Shown: one piece after another, positions 1 through 7,327 of the stretch | Layout: each line of letters opens with the position of its first letter | How positions within the stretch are numbered: the stretch's first letter is position 1 | From: Legionellaceae bacterium | Lineage (GTDB): Bacteria > Pseudomonadota > Gammaproteobacteria > Legionellales > Legionellaceae | Assembly: GCA_947504795.1 (NCBI GenBank) | Contig: CANNJG010000005.1 | Location: 1-26,585 of the forward strand | Length of the DNA stretch: 26,585 bases | Direction: 5' to 3' | The notes under the pieces: generated by a model | The model's database searches: none | The model's input: only the letters and a program-made list of their open reading frames with translations | What the model was told of the DNA's origin: nothing | Program-made: the position numbers and the translations under genes

Positions 1-89
1 AATAGATGAAACACCATACGTTGTGCGGATTTGGGTCCGACGCCTGGAAGGCAGCGTAATGCTGTGACCAGGCGCGATAGAGCATCCAT
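1..89 (-). CDS. recR: RecR recombination mediator, N-terminal 29 codons only
   Basis: The first 29 codons are visible and the gene runs off the window start. The translation reads MDALSRLVTALRCLPGVGPK and continues SAQRMVFHL, which matches the RecR N-terminus, including the LPGVGPKSAQRM helix-hairpin-helix region. RecR works with RecF and RecO to load RecA on single-stranded DNA gaps. The ATG lies 7 bases after the ybaB stop, with an AGAGGA ribosome site inside the end of ybaB, so the two genes are almost certainly co-transcribed. The zinc-finger and Toprim parts lie outside the window. Confidence 0.9.
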   Translation of the reverse strand, partial: MDALSRLVTALRCLPGVGPKSAQRMVFHL

Positions 90-96
90 AAAACGC

Positions 97-435
97 TTAT
101 TTGTCCTCTTCTTTCATAAAGTCGGTTGGGATATTCAATCCTGCTGTTAATTGATTGATTTTATCTTTAGAGATTTTTTCGACTTGACGAACAGCATCAT
201 TCACTGATGCGGCAACTAAGTCTTCTAACATTTCAACTTCTTCGTCCAACAACGATTTAGCAATGGTTACTTTAGAAACATCATGACGGCCATTCATGTA
301 CACTTTGACCATGCCACCACCCGCTTTACCTTCCACGCTGAGTTGCGTTAATTCTTCTTGCGCCTTTTTCATGCGATCTTGCATTTTTTGCGCTTCATCT
401 AACAACTTATTAAGATTTCCACCTAAATCACTCAT
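97..435 (-). CDS. ybaB: YbaB/EbfC family nucleoid-associated protein
   Basis: This 112-aa protein has the usual length of the YbaB/EbfC family, small dimeric DNA-binding proteins thought to help organise the nucleoid. Typical features are the lysine/glutamine-rich N-terminal helix (residues about 8-33, LLDEAQKMQDRMKKAQEEL), the GGGMVKVYMNGRHDVSKV strand region near residues 39-56, and the C-terminal helix ending in a glycine-leucine segment. A GAGAGGG ribosome site sits just upstream of the ATG. It lies between dnaX and recR, the common order in proteobacteria, but 216 bases separate it from dnaX. It probably has its own promoter at 475-503. A physiological role beyond DNA binding cannot be read from the sequence. 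Confidence 0.95.
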   Translation of the reverse strand: MSDLGGNLNKLLDEAQKMQDRMKKAQEELTQLSVEGKAGGGMVKVYMNGRHDVSKVTIAKSLLDEEVEMLEDLVAASVNDAVRQVEKISKDKINQLTAGLNIPTDFMKEEDK

Positions 436-474
436 TTTTCCCTCTCAAAAGGTTACGAACATTATTGAAATGTC

Positions 475-503
475 ATTGTAACAGATCTTTTTATATAATT
501 TAA
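475..503 (-). promoter_or_regulatory. Probable sigma-70 promoter for ybaB-recR
   Basis: On the minus strand a TACAAT -10 box (475-480), preceded by the TGn of an extended -10, is spaced 17 bases from TTAAAT (498-503). It lies about 40 bases before the ybaB ATG. Predicted by eye only. Confidence 0.55.
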
Positions 504-651
504 CCATAAGTTCTATGGGGGGGTAATGCCTGAGTGACAACTCTTATCATTGCCCACCGGTCACTGAGTGATTAGGAGGGTATTGTAGGTTGCTTAATAC
601 CTGAATACTCTTAGCCTTACTACGTTTTCAGTGACGATGTTGGCTATCCAT

Positions 652-2199
652 CTAAGCTTTTCCCTCAATAGAATCCATTATCACATCCGCAGAAAATTCT
701 TTTTGAATTTGTTGAAATACCGGGTCTGTTTGTAATGCGTGGGTTTGTTCTTGGGTGCGCTGGCGTTTCAATTCTTTTTTTTGAGCTGCAGGGGAGTCGA
801 GTGGCTGATCGAAATATTGAAAACTTAACCGTATAGGCGCGCCATAATAAGCGCCCAATCCATCGGAGATACGCATAATAACCGCTTCTGTGAAAATGGA
901 TTGATGTGCTTTTTCGACTTTTAGCACGACCGACCCGGGTGTTTTTTCCAATAATTCAGTGTGTTGAATCGCGGTCAAGGCTAACCCCGTTAGTTTTAAT
1001 TGGGCCGTGATCGCATCCCAAGGTTGTTCCGACGTGGGTTTTAGTGAAGGGAGAGATTTAGGTATGGCAATAGGAGTTTCTGCCTGATAGGCCAGTGGTG
1101 GCGATAATACGATGTTGGCTGGTTTAAAGGTATACATACGCAACAAGGTCATTTCAAATCCCATCGCCAGAGTGGGTGCGTAACTTAGATCCTGTGTCCC
1201 CTTTAACGCAATTTGGTAAAACAGTTGCGTATCTTCTGCAGATAATTGCTGACAGAATGTTGCGATACTCGGATCAGGTTCAATGAGAACTGGGGTATTG
1301 GGGAGGGCATGGCCAATAGCCATGCGATGCAGGTAGCTTAAGAGCTCATCCAATACATAGCGAAAATGCCCACCATCTTCAGCAATTTTGTGACTAATTG
1401 TTATCAACACTTCCGGTTGCTGTGCAATTAAAGCTTGTAACAACTGCCGAGCATAATCATCGCTACTACACCCGAGTAAAGTGGTAACGTCAGTCGTAAG
1501 TAACGTGCCGTTGCGTCCGGCAATCACCTGATCTAGGATACTGAGCGCATCTCTTAAGCTGCCGCGCGCGGCTTTCGTGATATACAGAAGTGCTTGTGGT
1601 TCGTAAGTAATCTGTTCACTGTCTAAAATATGCGTCACATGTTGGTGAATCGTTGTTTCTGCCACTTCTTTTAAATGGAACTTTAGGCATCGTGATAAAA
1701 CGGTAATGGGTAATTTTTGGGGATCGGTGGTGGCTAATAAAAATTTCACATGAGCGGGGGGTTCTTCCAAGGTTTTTAATAAGGCATTGAAGCTATGTTG
1801 TGACAACATGTGTACTTCATCAATCAAATAAATTTTAAAGCGCCCAATTGTTGGTGCGTATTGGACGTTATCCAATAACTCACGTGTATCTTCAACTCGG
1901 GTTTTGGAGGCGCCATCAATTTCAATCAAGTCCACAAAGCGACCTTGTTCGATAGCGACACAGGCATCACAGGTGAGGCAAGGATGCGCAGAAACGCCCT
2001 GTTCGCAATTGAGTGCTTTGGCCATGATTCTCGCCAAGCTCGTCTTTCCAACTCCTCGCGTGCCCGTGAAAAGATACGCATGATGGACACGATTTTGAGT
2101 AAGGGATTGGGTTAATGCGCGTGTGATGGGGTCTTGGCCGAGTAAGGTTGTGAACGTTTGGGGTCGCCATTTACGGGCTAAGGCAATATAACGCATCAT
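652..2199 (-). CDS. dnaX: DNA polymerase III tau/gamma clamp-loader subunit
   Basis: DnaX is the ATPase core of the clamp loader that places the beta sliding clamp on primed DNA. Visible features are a Walker A motif GTRGVGKTS (residues 46-54), zinc-binding cysteines C65, C74, C77 and C80, Walker B with IDEVH (126-130), sensor region LLATTDP (154-160) and the SRC arginine motif (169-171). The N-terminal LARKWRPQTF is diagnostic. At 515 aa it is shorter than the 643-aa E. coli tau, so the C-terminal DnaB- and polymerase-binding parts are reduced. A run of eight A residues in the coding strand (775-782, codons 473-475) could allow slippage. Two adjacent ATG codons (2199 and 2196) can start the protein; no clear ribosome site is seen. 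The SRP RNA gene lies directly upstream. Confidence 0.95.
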   Translation of the reverse strand: MMRYIALARKWRPQTFTTLLGQDPITRALTQSLTQNRVHHAYLFTGTRGVGKTSLARIMAKALNCEQGVSAHPCLTCDACVAIEQGRFVDLIEIDGASKTRVEDTRELLDNVQYAPTIGRFKIYLIDEVHMLSQHSFNALLKTLEEPPAHVKFLLATTDPQKLPITVLSRCLKFHLKEVAETTIHQHVTHILDSEQITYEPQALLYITKAARGSLRDALSILDQVIAGRNGTLLTTDVTTLLGCSSDDYARQLLQALIAQQPEVLITISHKIAEDGGHFRYVLDELLSYLHRMAIGHALPNTPVLIEPDPSIATFCQQLSAEDTQLFYQIALKGTQDLSYAPTLAMGFEMTLLRMYTFKPANIVLSPPLAYQAETPIAIPKSLPSLKPTSEQPWDAITAQLKLTGLALTAIQHTELLEKTPGSVVLKVEKAHQSIFTEAVIMRISDGLGAYYGAPIRLSFQYFDQPLDSPAAQKKELKRQRTQEQTHALQTDPVFQQIQKEFSADVIMDSIEGKA

Positions 2200-2229
2200 G
2201 TAAAATCAAAGTAGGGTGGGCGGCGGCGC

Positions 2230-2323
2230 AAAGAGCCACACCTCTGCGCGCGATTTAAATGCTACCGCTGCTCCCTTCCGGGTCTGACGGGGTTCACACG
2301 ATTATCGCCGCGAGGGGACCCAA
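2230..2323 (-). ncRNA. ffs: Signal recognition particle RNA (4.5S, small bacterial type)
   Basis: The minus strand contains the invariant SRP core GTCAGACCCGGAAGGGAGCA followed by GCGGTAGC, that is, domain IV with the GGAA-type tetraloop and the asymmetric internal loop that binds Ffh. The flanks GGGTCCCCTCGCGGCGAT and ATCGCGCGCAGAGG with GTGTGGCTCTTT pair to form the long hairpin. The RNA joins Ffh to target membrane-protein-synthesising ribosomes to FtsY. It lies about 30 bases upstream of dnaX in the same direction, as in many gammaproteobacteria. The ends are set from pairing and may be off by several bases. Confidence 0.93.
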
Positions 2324-2347
2324 AGTGCCACCATCGTCGAATCAACA

Positions 2348-2375
2348 AGGTTAACAGATTTGAGTTCATTGTCAA
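2348..2375 (-). promoter_or_regulatory. Probable promoter for the SRP RNA
   Basis: On the minus strand a perfect TTGACA (2370-2375) is followed 16 bases later by TAACCT (2348-2353, three of six consensus bases). Initiation would fall about 20 bases before the predicted mature 5' end, so processing of a short leader would be needed. Confidence 0.5.
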
Positions 2376-2418
2376 CGCACTTGTTAAATGACGCCTAAGG
2401 CAATCTCAGCGTCACCTC

Positions 2419-3111
2419 TCAATAAGGCCGAGTTTTAAAGGGACTAGGTAATCGTGAAAGAGGTTCAGCACCGAAACGTTCTAATATATCCATGATTTCT
2501 TCAACCTTATCCGTTGTATTGTAGTCGAACAATAATTGTGCGGGTGTTTGGTTATTGCTATCCTTGGCATTCACGAGTTCGTTAATGTTTTTTGTGACAC
2601 CGCGATGTTCGCAGCAGCAACGCATCATGGCTTCGTTACCATAACGCGCAGCACAATGGATAATGTTTCGGTTCTCAATATCTTTGACGACAGACATCCC
2701 GGGTAGGGTCAATAATAATTCCACGGTGGTGGTCTTATCATTAATGATAGCGTTGTGGATCGGCAGATATCCATCTTTTTTATCGGGGATCATCAGCTCT
2801 TTTCCGCTGCCTTTTTGAATGAGTTCTTGCAGAACATGGTCATACCCTAAACGCGCCAAAGAATGTGCAAGGGAGAGGCCGTTTTTGTCAGTGCGATGGA
2901 GGACACTGGGAGTGTACTGAAACACTAATTTAAGCGTATTCTCGATGCTTGTTTTTTGTTGAAGCGAATGACTTACTGGGAGCAGGCACGCGTTATAGAA
3001 TAGATCGTACTGTTCGTCATTCAGATCGGTGGGTTTGAATCCTCGACTGAAGAGCGCTTCGATGCCTTCTAGATTCCCCGCTTCCATCAGTTTATGAAAT
3101 TCACTCGCCAT
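2419..3111 (-). CDS. Ankyrin-repeat protein, candidate effector
   Basis: This 230-aa protein contains about four ankyrin-like repeats: residues 76-101 (DKNGLSLAHSLARLGYDHVL), 111-139 (DGYLPIHNAIINDKTTTVEL), 146-172 (ENRNIIHCAARYGNEAMMR) and a weaker one at 184-210 (DSNNQTPAQLLFDYN). Ankyrin repeats bind other proteins. No enzymatic domain, signal peptide or membrane segment is seen. A GAGGG ribosome site stands 6 bases before the ATG. It begins 29 bases after the stop of the kinase-like gene at 3141-5021, so the two are probably one transcript. In intracellular gammaproteobacteria such proteins are often secreted into the host; that role here is inference from family and context, with no secretion signal recognised. 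Confidence 0.8.
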   Translation of the reverse strand: MASEFHKLMEAGNLEGIEALFSRGFKPTDLNDEQYDLFYNACLLPVSHSLQQKTSIENTLKLVFQYTPSVLHRTDKNGLSLAHSLARLGYDHVLQELIQKGSGKELMIPDKKDGYLPIHNAIINDKTTTVELLLTLPGMSVVKDIENRNIIHCAARYGNEAMMRCCCEHRGVTKNINELVNAKDSNNQTPAQLLFDYNTTDKVEEIMDILERFGAEPLSRLPSPFKTRPY

Positions 3112-3140
3112 AACACCCTCGTCATCATGATTGTTATCGT

Positions 3141-5021
3141 TTATGCTTTGTTCTGGGGTATTCTACTCTTTTTTTCTAGGATTTGCGCTGCTTCGTATAA
3201 AGCTGATAAATCGGCTGCAAATTGTTCGAAAGCATTGGGTTTTATATTCTGATAGTTTTCAAGACATTGATCGTAGTAGGCTTGTATGTCTTCATTAGGA
3301 TGAGCGTTCAAGATGGTATCGACCTTCTCGAATATCACTTTCCATTCCAAATCGTATTGTTTTTTCAAAACAGTTTGAAACGTTTTTACGTTGTCCAGTA
3401 AAGCCGGTCGATTGGCTTCTTGAGTAGAGTGATTGAGTGCAGTTGGATCTGTGGATGAGAACGCATCTTGAATATACTTTCCAATAATATCGGGTGCAAA
3501 ATGATTGCTGTAAAGTATCTCAAATAGTGATTGTTGGAGAGTATCTAGTTGTTGGATCTGACTTAAGCGTTTTAATGCAGTTTCCATAGAAATGCGCTGA
3601 TTTGCTTCTGGTTTCACCGTATCGACGATCAACTGTCTTAACAACGGTCCCGTCGGTACCGTGTTAAATATAGAAAAATCATCGAAATTAAAATCGCTAC
3701 CGTTGTTCAGCTTTATGCAGGTATTATCCACTTTAAAATTATCACGGGCTGCTGCCAAATACTCGTATAAATTTTTCCCCCAAGTAAACACATGCAGCGA
3801 ATCGACAACAATAGGACGCGTTGCTTGAAACACTTCTGGTGGCATATAATCGAGGGATTTGAGAATATCCCCATGCCATTGGCTTTTGTCACTAAATACA
3901 TCCAAGATGCCGTCACTGTTTTGCCATCGAAGCGATTTATCATCAGCAATTTGTAATGTTTGATTCTCCCCGATAAGCCAGTTATTATTTTTCATATCCG
4001 GGAAAGCACCACCATTATGACCGAGATGCACAAGAATAGTGCCCATCTGTTGATAGATGTTCAACGCGCTTCTGATTCGTTGTGTAGGAAGGGATTGTGT
4101 CAACGCATGTTGATGGACATTTCCCATCGTGTAGTAGGGTAGGGTCTTGATGGTGCGAATGATAATCTCGTCCTGATGATCTTTGTGACGCCGGGTAAAC
4201 CATGCGCGCCGGGCCATGTCTGGTTGAGGGATCACCTCTTTTAAAACTGTTTGCGCAAAATGCTTGGAAATATTCTGAGGTTGATTCAACCGGTTTTCAA
4301 TTTTTAGGACATAAGAAACAGAGGGGTTTTGTGTCGATTCAATCAATACATTAGTCGAGTTGTTCCCACCTTGAATGAAACTGACAGCATGTGTCTCTAA
4401 AAATTGATTAAATTCGGTATAGCCCACTTCCCTTTCAGTATATAACTCTTTTAAATCATCGTCATATTGTTTTCGGTCACATAAAATTTGAAGGAGACGA
4501 TTAAGTTTAGGGGGGGGCATTGTTTGTAATAATTCTGATAATGGATAGCGATGTGAAGATAGAACAGTGCGGTGCTTCTCTAATTGCTGATATTGAGATT
4601 GAATTTCTGCCGTCATTTTTTCGTAAAATGCATGGATATACTCTGGACATAGTTTGATGGCATTTTCAGGGAATTGAACATCTATCTCATTTTTTTGAGT
4701 TGTAATATCTTGGAGGTGTTTAACTTTTTTCTCAATCGTATCAGCATGATTATACGCATCAATCTGGGTATTCAGAGGCTTGAGTAACGCGTTCACCGCC
4801 ATAATAAAATTGTACAAGCGCTTTTTCTTTATCTGATCCAGTAAACTGTTCGCTTCTTTTACTTGTTCTGGGGTGATTTTACGGCTTTTATAGAGCGCCG
4901 CAAACGGCTGAATAGCAAGGGAAAGTTCAGCAATCGATCGGACGTTGGGATTTGTAAACGGAAATGTAAAGGGTACGATCGGCGAAAGGGTTAATGCTGT
5001 AAGTTGGCTCTTGTTGTACAT
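3141..5021 (-). CDS. Kinase-like protein with divergent Ser/Thr kinase motifs
   Basis: This 626-aa protein has a helical N-terminal half (about 1-200, rich in K, Q, L and E) and a kinase-like core at about 210-480. Motifs that can be matched are a glycine-containing loop GGNNSTNV (218-225), a beta-3 lysine in YVLKIE (K240), a catalytic-loop equivalent PDMKNNN (D342, K344, N347), a DFG-like IADDKS (D360/D361) and an APE-like YMPPE (392-396). The catalytic Asp, Lys and Asn are kept, although the usual HRD histidine-arginine and the DFG glycine are not, so activity is plausible but not certain. The C-terminal 150 residues are helical and unrecognised. No signal peptide or membrane segment is seen, and no strong ribosome site precedes the ATG. 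It probably heads a two-gene unit with the ankyrin protein. A host-directed kinase effector is the leading guess. Confidence 0.7.
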   Translation of the reverse strand: MYNKSQLTALTLSPIVPFTFPFTNPNVRSIAELSLAIQPFAALYKSRKITPEQVKEANSLLDQIKKKRLYNFIMAVNALLKPLNTQIDAYNHADTIEKKVKHLQDITTQKNEIDVQFPENAIKLCPEYIHAFYEKMTAEIQSQYQQLEKHRTVLSSHRYPLSELLQTMPPPKLNRLLQILCDRKQYDDDLKELYTEREVGYTEFNQFLETHAVSFIQGGNNSTNVLIESTQNPSVSYVLKIENRLNQPQNISKHFAQTVLKEVIPQPDMARRAWFTRRHKDHQDEIIIRTIKTLPYYTMGNVHQHALTQSLPTQRIRSALNIYQQMGTILVHLGHNGGAFPDMKNNNWLIGENQTLQIADDKSLRWQNSDGILDVFSDKSQWHGDILKSLDYMPPEVFQATRPIVVDSLHVFTWGKNLYEYLAAARDNFKVDNTCIKLNNGSDFNFDDFSIFNTVPTGPLLRQLIVDTVKPEANQRISMETALKRLSQIQQLDTLQQSLFEILYSNHFAPDIIGKYIQDAFSSTDPTALNHSTQEANRPALLDNVKTFQTVLKKQYDLEWKVIFEKVDTILNAHPNEDIQAYYDQCLENYQNIKPNAFEQFAADLSALYEAAQILEKKSRIPQNKA

Positions 5022-5058
5022 GAGACGCAGACTCTAATAACATCATGAGGTATTACTA

Positions 5059-5087
5059 GGTTTAGGCCGAGATGTCTAGAATGTCAA
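5059..5087 (-). promoter_or_regulatory. Candidate promoter for the kinase-like/ankyrin unit
   Basis: On the minus strand a perfect TTGACA (5082-5087) lies 17 bases from TAAACC (5059-5064, three of six consensus bases). It would start transcription about 30 bases before the ATG at 5021, divergently from the initiator tRNA. Confidence 0.42.
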
Positions 5088-5127
5088 ATCGCGCTCATCT
5101 CAATTGCCTTAATTTGCAAATTATGCG

Positions 5128-5156
5128 TTGCTTTGCGCGATTGATTCCTATATAAT
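5128..5156 (+). promoter_or_regulatory. Promoter of the initiator tRNA gene
   Basis: TTGCTT (5128-5133) and a perfect TATAAT (5151-5156) are separated by 17 bases, and the tRNA begins 13 bases after the -10 box. A GC-containing stretch right after the -10 (GCTCC) would suit the discriminator of a stable-RNA promoter. Confidence 0.75.
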
Positions 5157-5169
5157 GCTCCTCAGTTGA

Positions 5170-5246
<77 letters not shown>

Positions 5247-5250
5247 CTTT

Positions 5251-5277
5251 AAAAGCCCCATTTATGGGGTTTTTTAT
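5251..5277 (+). terminator. Rho-independent terminator after tRNA-fMet
   Basis: CCCCA and TGGGG pair around a TTTA loop, extended by a G:T and A:T pairs, and are followed by six T residues. It starts 5 bases after the tRNA CCA end. Because no convincing separate rimP promoter is seen, partial read-through may feed the rimP operon. Confidence 0.85.
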
Positions 5278-5310
5278 TGCCCTCAGGTAGGGTGACGTTT
5301 TTGGGATATA

Positions 5311-5754
5311 ATGCAAACAGAACTAGAACAGCTACTGAAACCCACGTTAGAAGCTATGGGTTATGAATTGTGGGGTTGTCAGTATTTGGCGCGAGGTGGC
5401 TATGCGCTGCTGCGTATTTACATCGACAGTATAAACGGTATAGGTATCGAGGATTGTGAACGGGTGAGTCGACAAGTCAGTGCCGTTTTGGACGTCGAAG
5501 ATCCGATTACAGGCGAATACCGTTTAGAAATATCATCACCTGGCATACCTAGACCATTTTTTAATGCGGGTCAATATCAACGTTATATTGGTCAGCAAGT
5601 CGATATTAAATTGACAAAACCTCTTGCGAATCAACGGAATTTCTCAGGTGTGATTGTTTCCGCGGATGCGCAAGAGTTGGTGCTGGATCTCGGCAGTGGG
5701 ATACAACACTTTTCTTTTAACACGATTGCGAAAGCACATTTGACATCTAAGTGA
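5311..5754 (+). CDS. rimP: Ribosome maturation factor RimP
   Basis: RimP is needed for maturation of the 30S subunit. At 147 aa it is close to the 150 aa of E. coli. The N-terminal domain shows LEQLLKPTLEAMGYELWG and LLRIYIDSINGIGIEDCE, the family's alpha-beta fold with the DGIGIEDC-like segment, and the junction has the conserved EISSPGIPRPF (near residue 73). The C-terminal SH3-like domain follows from about residue 90. The start aligns with the family N-terminus, although the upstream region has only a weak ribosome site. The stop overlaps the region leading into nusA, indicating translational coupling. Confidence 0.95.
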   Translation: MQTELEQLLKPTLEAMGYELWGCQYLARGGYALLRIYIDSINGIGIEDCERVSRQVSAVLDVEDPITGEYRLEISSPGIPRPFFNAGQYQRYIGQQVDIKLTKPLANQRNFSGVIVSADAQELVLDLGSGIQHFSFNTIAKAHLTSK

Positions 5755-5762
5755 GGCGAATG

Positions 5763-7250
5763 ATGAGCAAAGAATTGCTATTAGTTGCGGAAGCGCTATC
5801 CAACGAAAAAGGGGTGAGCAAAGAAGTCGTGATCAGTGCGATACAATCAGCACTTGAATCGGCAACCCGAAAATTGGCGGGAGCAGAGTTTGGTGTTCAA
5901 GTGGTGATGGACCCGCGCTCCGGTGATTATGTGACGACGCGCTATTGGGATGTTGTTGCCGATGAAGACGTTGAATTTCCGGATCGACAACTAACCGTTG
6001 CTCAAGCAGATGAAAAAAAACCAGGGAGCGTTTTGGGTGACCTTATCGAAGAACCCATGCCTTCCATTGAATTTGGACGTATTGCTGCACAGACAGCGCG
6101 TCACGTTATTTTTCAAAAAATTCGTGAAGCAGAACGCCAGTTAGTTATTCAACAATTTCAAGAAAAAATAGGTCAATTGGTTTATGGCGTTGTTAAAAAA
6201 GCAACCCGTGACCATATTATTATCGACTTAGGCGGCAAAGCGGAAGCGATGATGCCGCGAAATGAAATGCTCCCTCAAGAAATTTTCAGACCGAATGATC
6301 GCGTTCGGGCTTATTTATACGATATTTTAGAACATGTTCGCGGGCCACAATTGCTCATCAGTCGCGTCCGCAAGGAAATGCTTATCGAGTTATTTCGCAT
6401 AGAAGTCCCTGAGATCGGTGAGAATATTATCCAAATTAAAGCAGCGGCCCGTGAGCCGGGCAACCGCGCTAAAATTGCCGTCAAGACAAACGACGGCCGT
6501 ATCGATCCGATAGGCGCCTGTGTTGGAATGCGTGGTGCACGTGTACAAGCTGTATCCAGCGAGCTAGGCGGGGAGCGTGTCGATATCGTTTTGTGGGACG
6601 ATAATCCTGCCAAATTAGTTATCAATGCAATGGCCCCTGCGGAAATTTCATCGATTGTCGTTGATGAAGACGCGCATGTAATGGATTTAGCGGTGCACAA
6701 GGATCAACTGTCTCAAGCCATTGGCCGAAATGGACAGAATGTGCGTTTAGCGAGTCAGCTGACGGGATGGACCTTGAACGTCATGACCATTGAAGAGTTT
6801 GAAGGTAAAACCCACGAAGAAACCAGTAAAACAGTGAGTTTGTTCGTCGATTCACTCGGCGTTGATGAAGAAATTGCCGGATTATTATTATCTCATGGTT
6901 TCTCATCCCTAGAAGAAATTGCATATGTCCCAATCGACGAATTGCTAGCCATTGATGGCTTTGATGAAGAAATTGTTGACGCCTTGCGTAGCCGAGCCAA
7001 CGATACGTTACTCGCACAAGCGTTAGCATCTAACGCAGGCGCTGATGATTTGCATTTGTCATCTATACCAGGCATGACCACGGAATTAATTGAACAATTA
7101 AAAACGATTGGCGTCAGCAATATGGATGAACTAGCAGAACAATCTATCGATGAACTTCTTGTATTACCAGCGATGACTGAAGAACAAGCCGGAAAATTAA
7201 TTATGAAAGCCCGTGAGCGATGGTTTGCTGAAGATGCATCACATGAGTAA
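5763..7250 (+). CDS. nusA: Transcription termination/antitermination factor NusA
   Basis: NusA binds RNA polymerase and nascent RNA and modulates pausing, termination and antitermination. From the chosen ATG the protein is 495 aa, the same as E. coli. It has the polymerase-binding N-terminal domain (about 1-125, starting MSKELLLVAEALSNEKGVSK), an S1 domain (about 135-200, VYGVVKKATRDHIIIDLGGK), two KH domains (about 230-345, with CVGMRGARVQAVSSELGGER and IGRNGQNVRLASQLTG) and two acidic C-terminal helix-hairpin-helix repeats (about 365-490). A GAGG element at 5753-5756 is spaced best for the ATG at 5763; an ATG at 5760 and a GTG at 5751 are alternatives. It follows rimP directly and is translationally coupled. 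Confidence 0.96.
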   Translation: MSKELLLVAEALSNEKGVSKEVVISAIQSALESATRKLAGAEFGVQVVMDPRSGDYVTTRYWDVVADEDVEFPDRQLTVAQADEKKPGSVLGDLIEEPMPSIEFGRIAAQTARHVIFQKIREAERQLVIQQFQEKIGQLVYGVVKKATRDHIIIDLGGKAEAMMPRNEMLPQEIFRPNDRVRAYLYDILEHVRGPQLLISRVRKEMLIELFRIEVPEIGENIIQIKAAAREPGNRAKIAVKTNDGRIDPIGACVGMRGARVQAVSSELGGERVDIVLWDDNPAKLVINAMAPAEISSIVVDEDAHVMDLAVHKDQLSQAIGRNGQNVRLASQLTGWTLNVMTIEEFEGKTHEETSKTVSLFVDSLGVDEEIAGLLLSHGFSSLEEIAYVPIDELLAIDGFDEEIVDALRSRANDTLLAQALASNAGADDLHLSSIPGMTTELIEQLKTIGVSNMDELAEQSIDELLVLPAMTEEQAGKLIMKARERWFAEDASHE

Positions 7251-7256
7251 CCTGTA

Positions 7257-7298
7257 GTGACTAGGGTTTTGTAGCGTAATCGCTGAGCCCCTAGTTAC
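7257..7298 (+). promoter_or_regulatory. Nested hairpin in the nusA-infB gap
   Basis: GTGACTAGGG (7257-7266) pairs with CCCTAGTTAC (7289-7298) with one G:T, and inside it AGCG/CGCT (7273-7276/7281-7284) closes a TAAT loop. There is no T run after it, so it is not a standard terminator. An 11-base direct repeat (7269-7279 and 7302-7312) has one copy in the hairpin loop and one between the hairpin and the infB ribosome site GAGGGG. Confidence 0.5.
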
Positions 7299-7327
7299 CC
7301 ATTGTAGCGTAACTGAGGGGAATAGAT

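Noticed and set aside
5306..5312. TATAAT overlapping the rimP start codon as a promoter
   Set aside because: It would start transcription inside rimP, no -35 box lies at a suitable distance, and the family N-terminus fixes the ATG at 5311.
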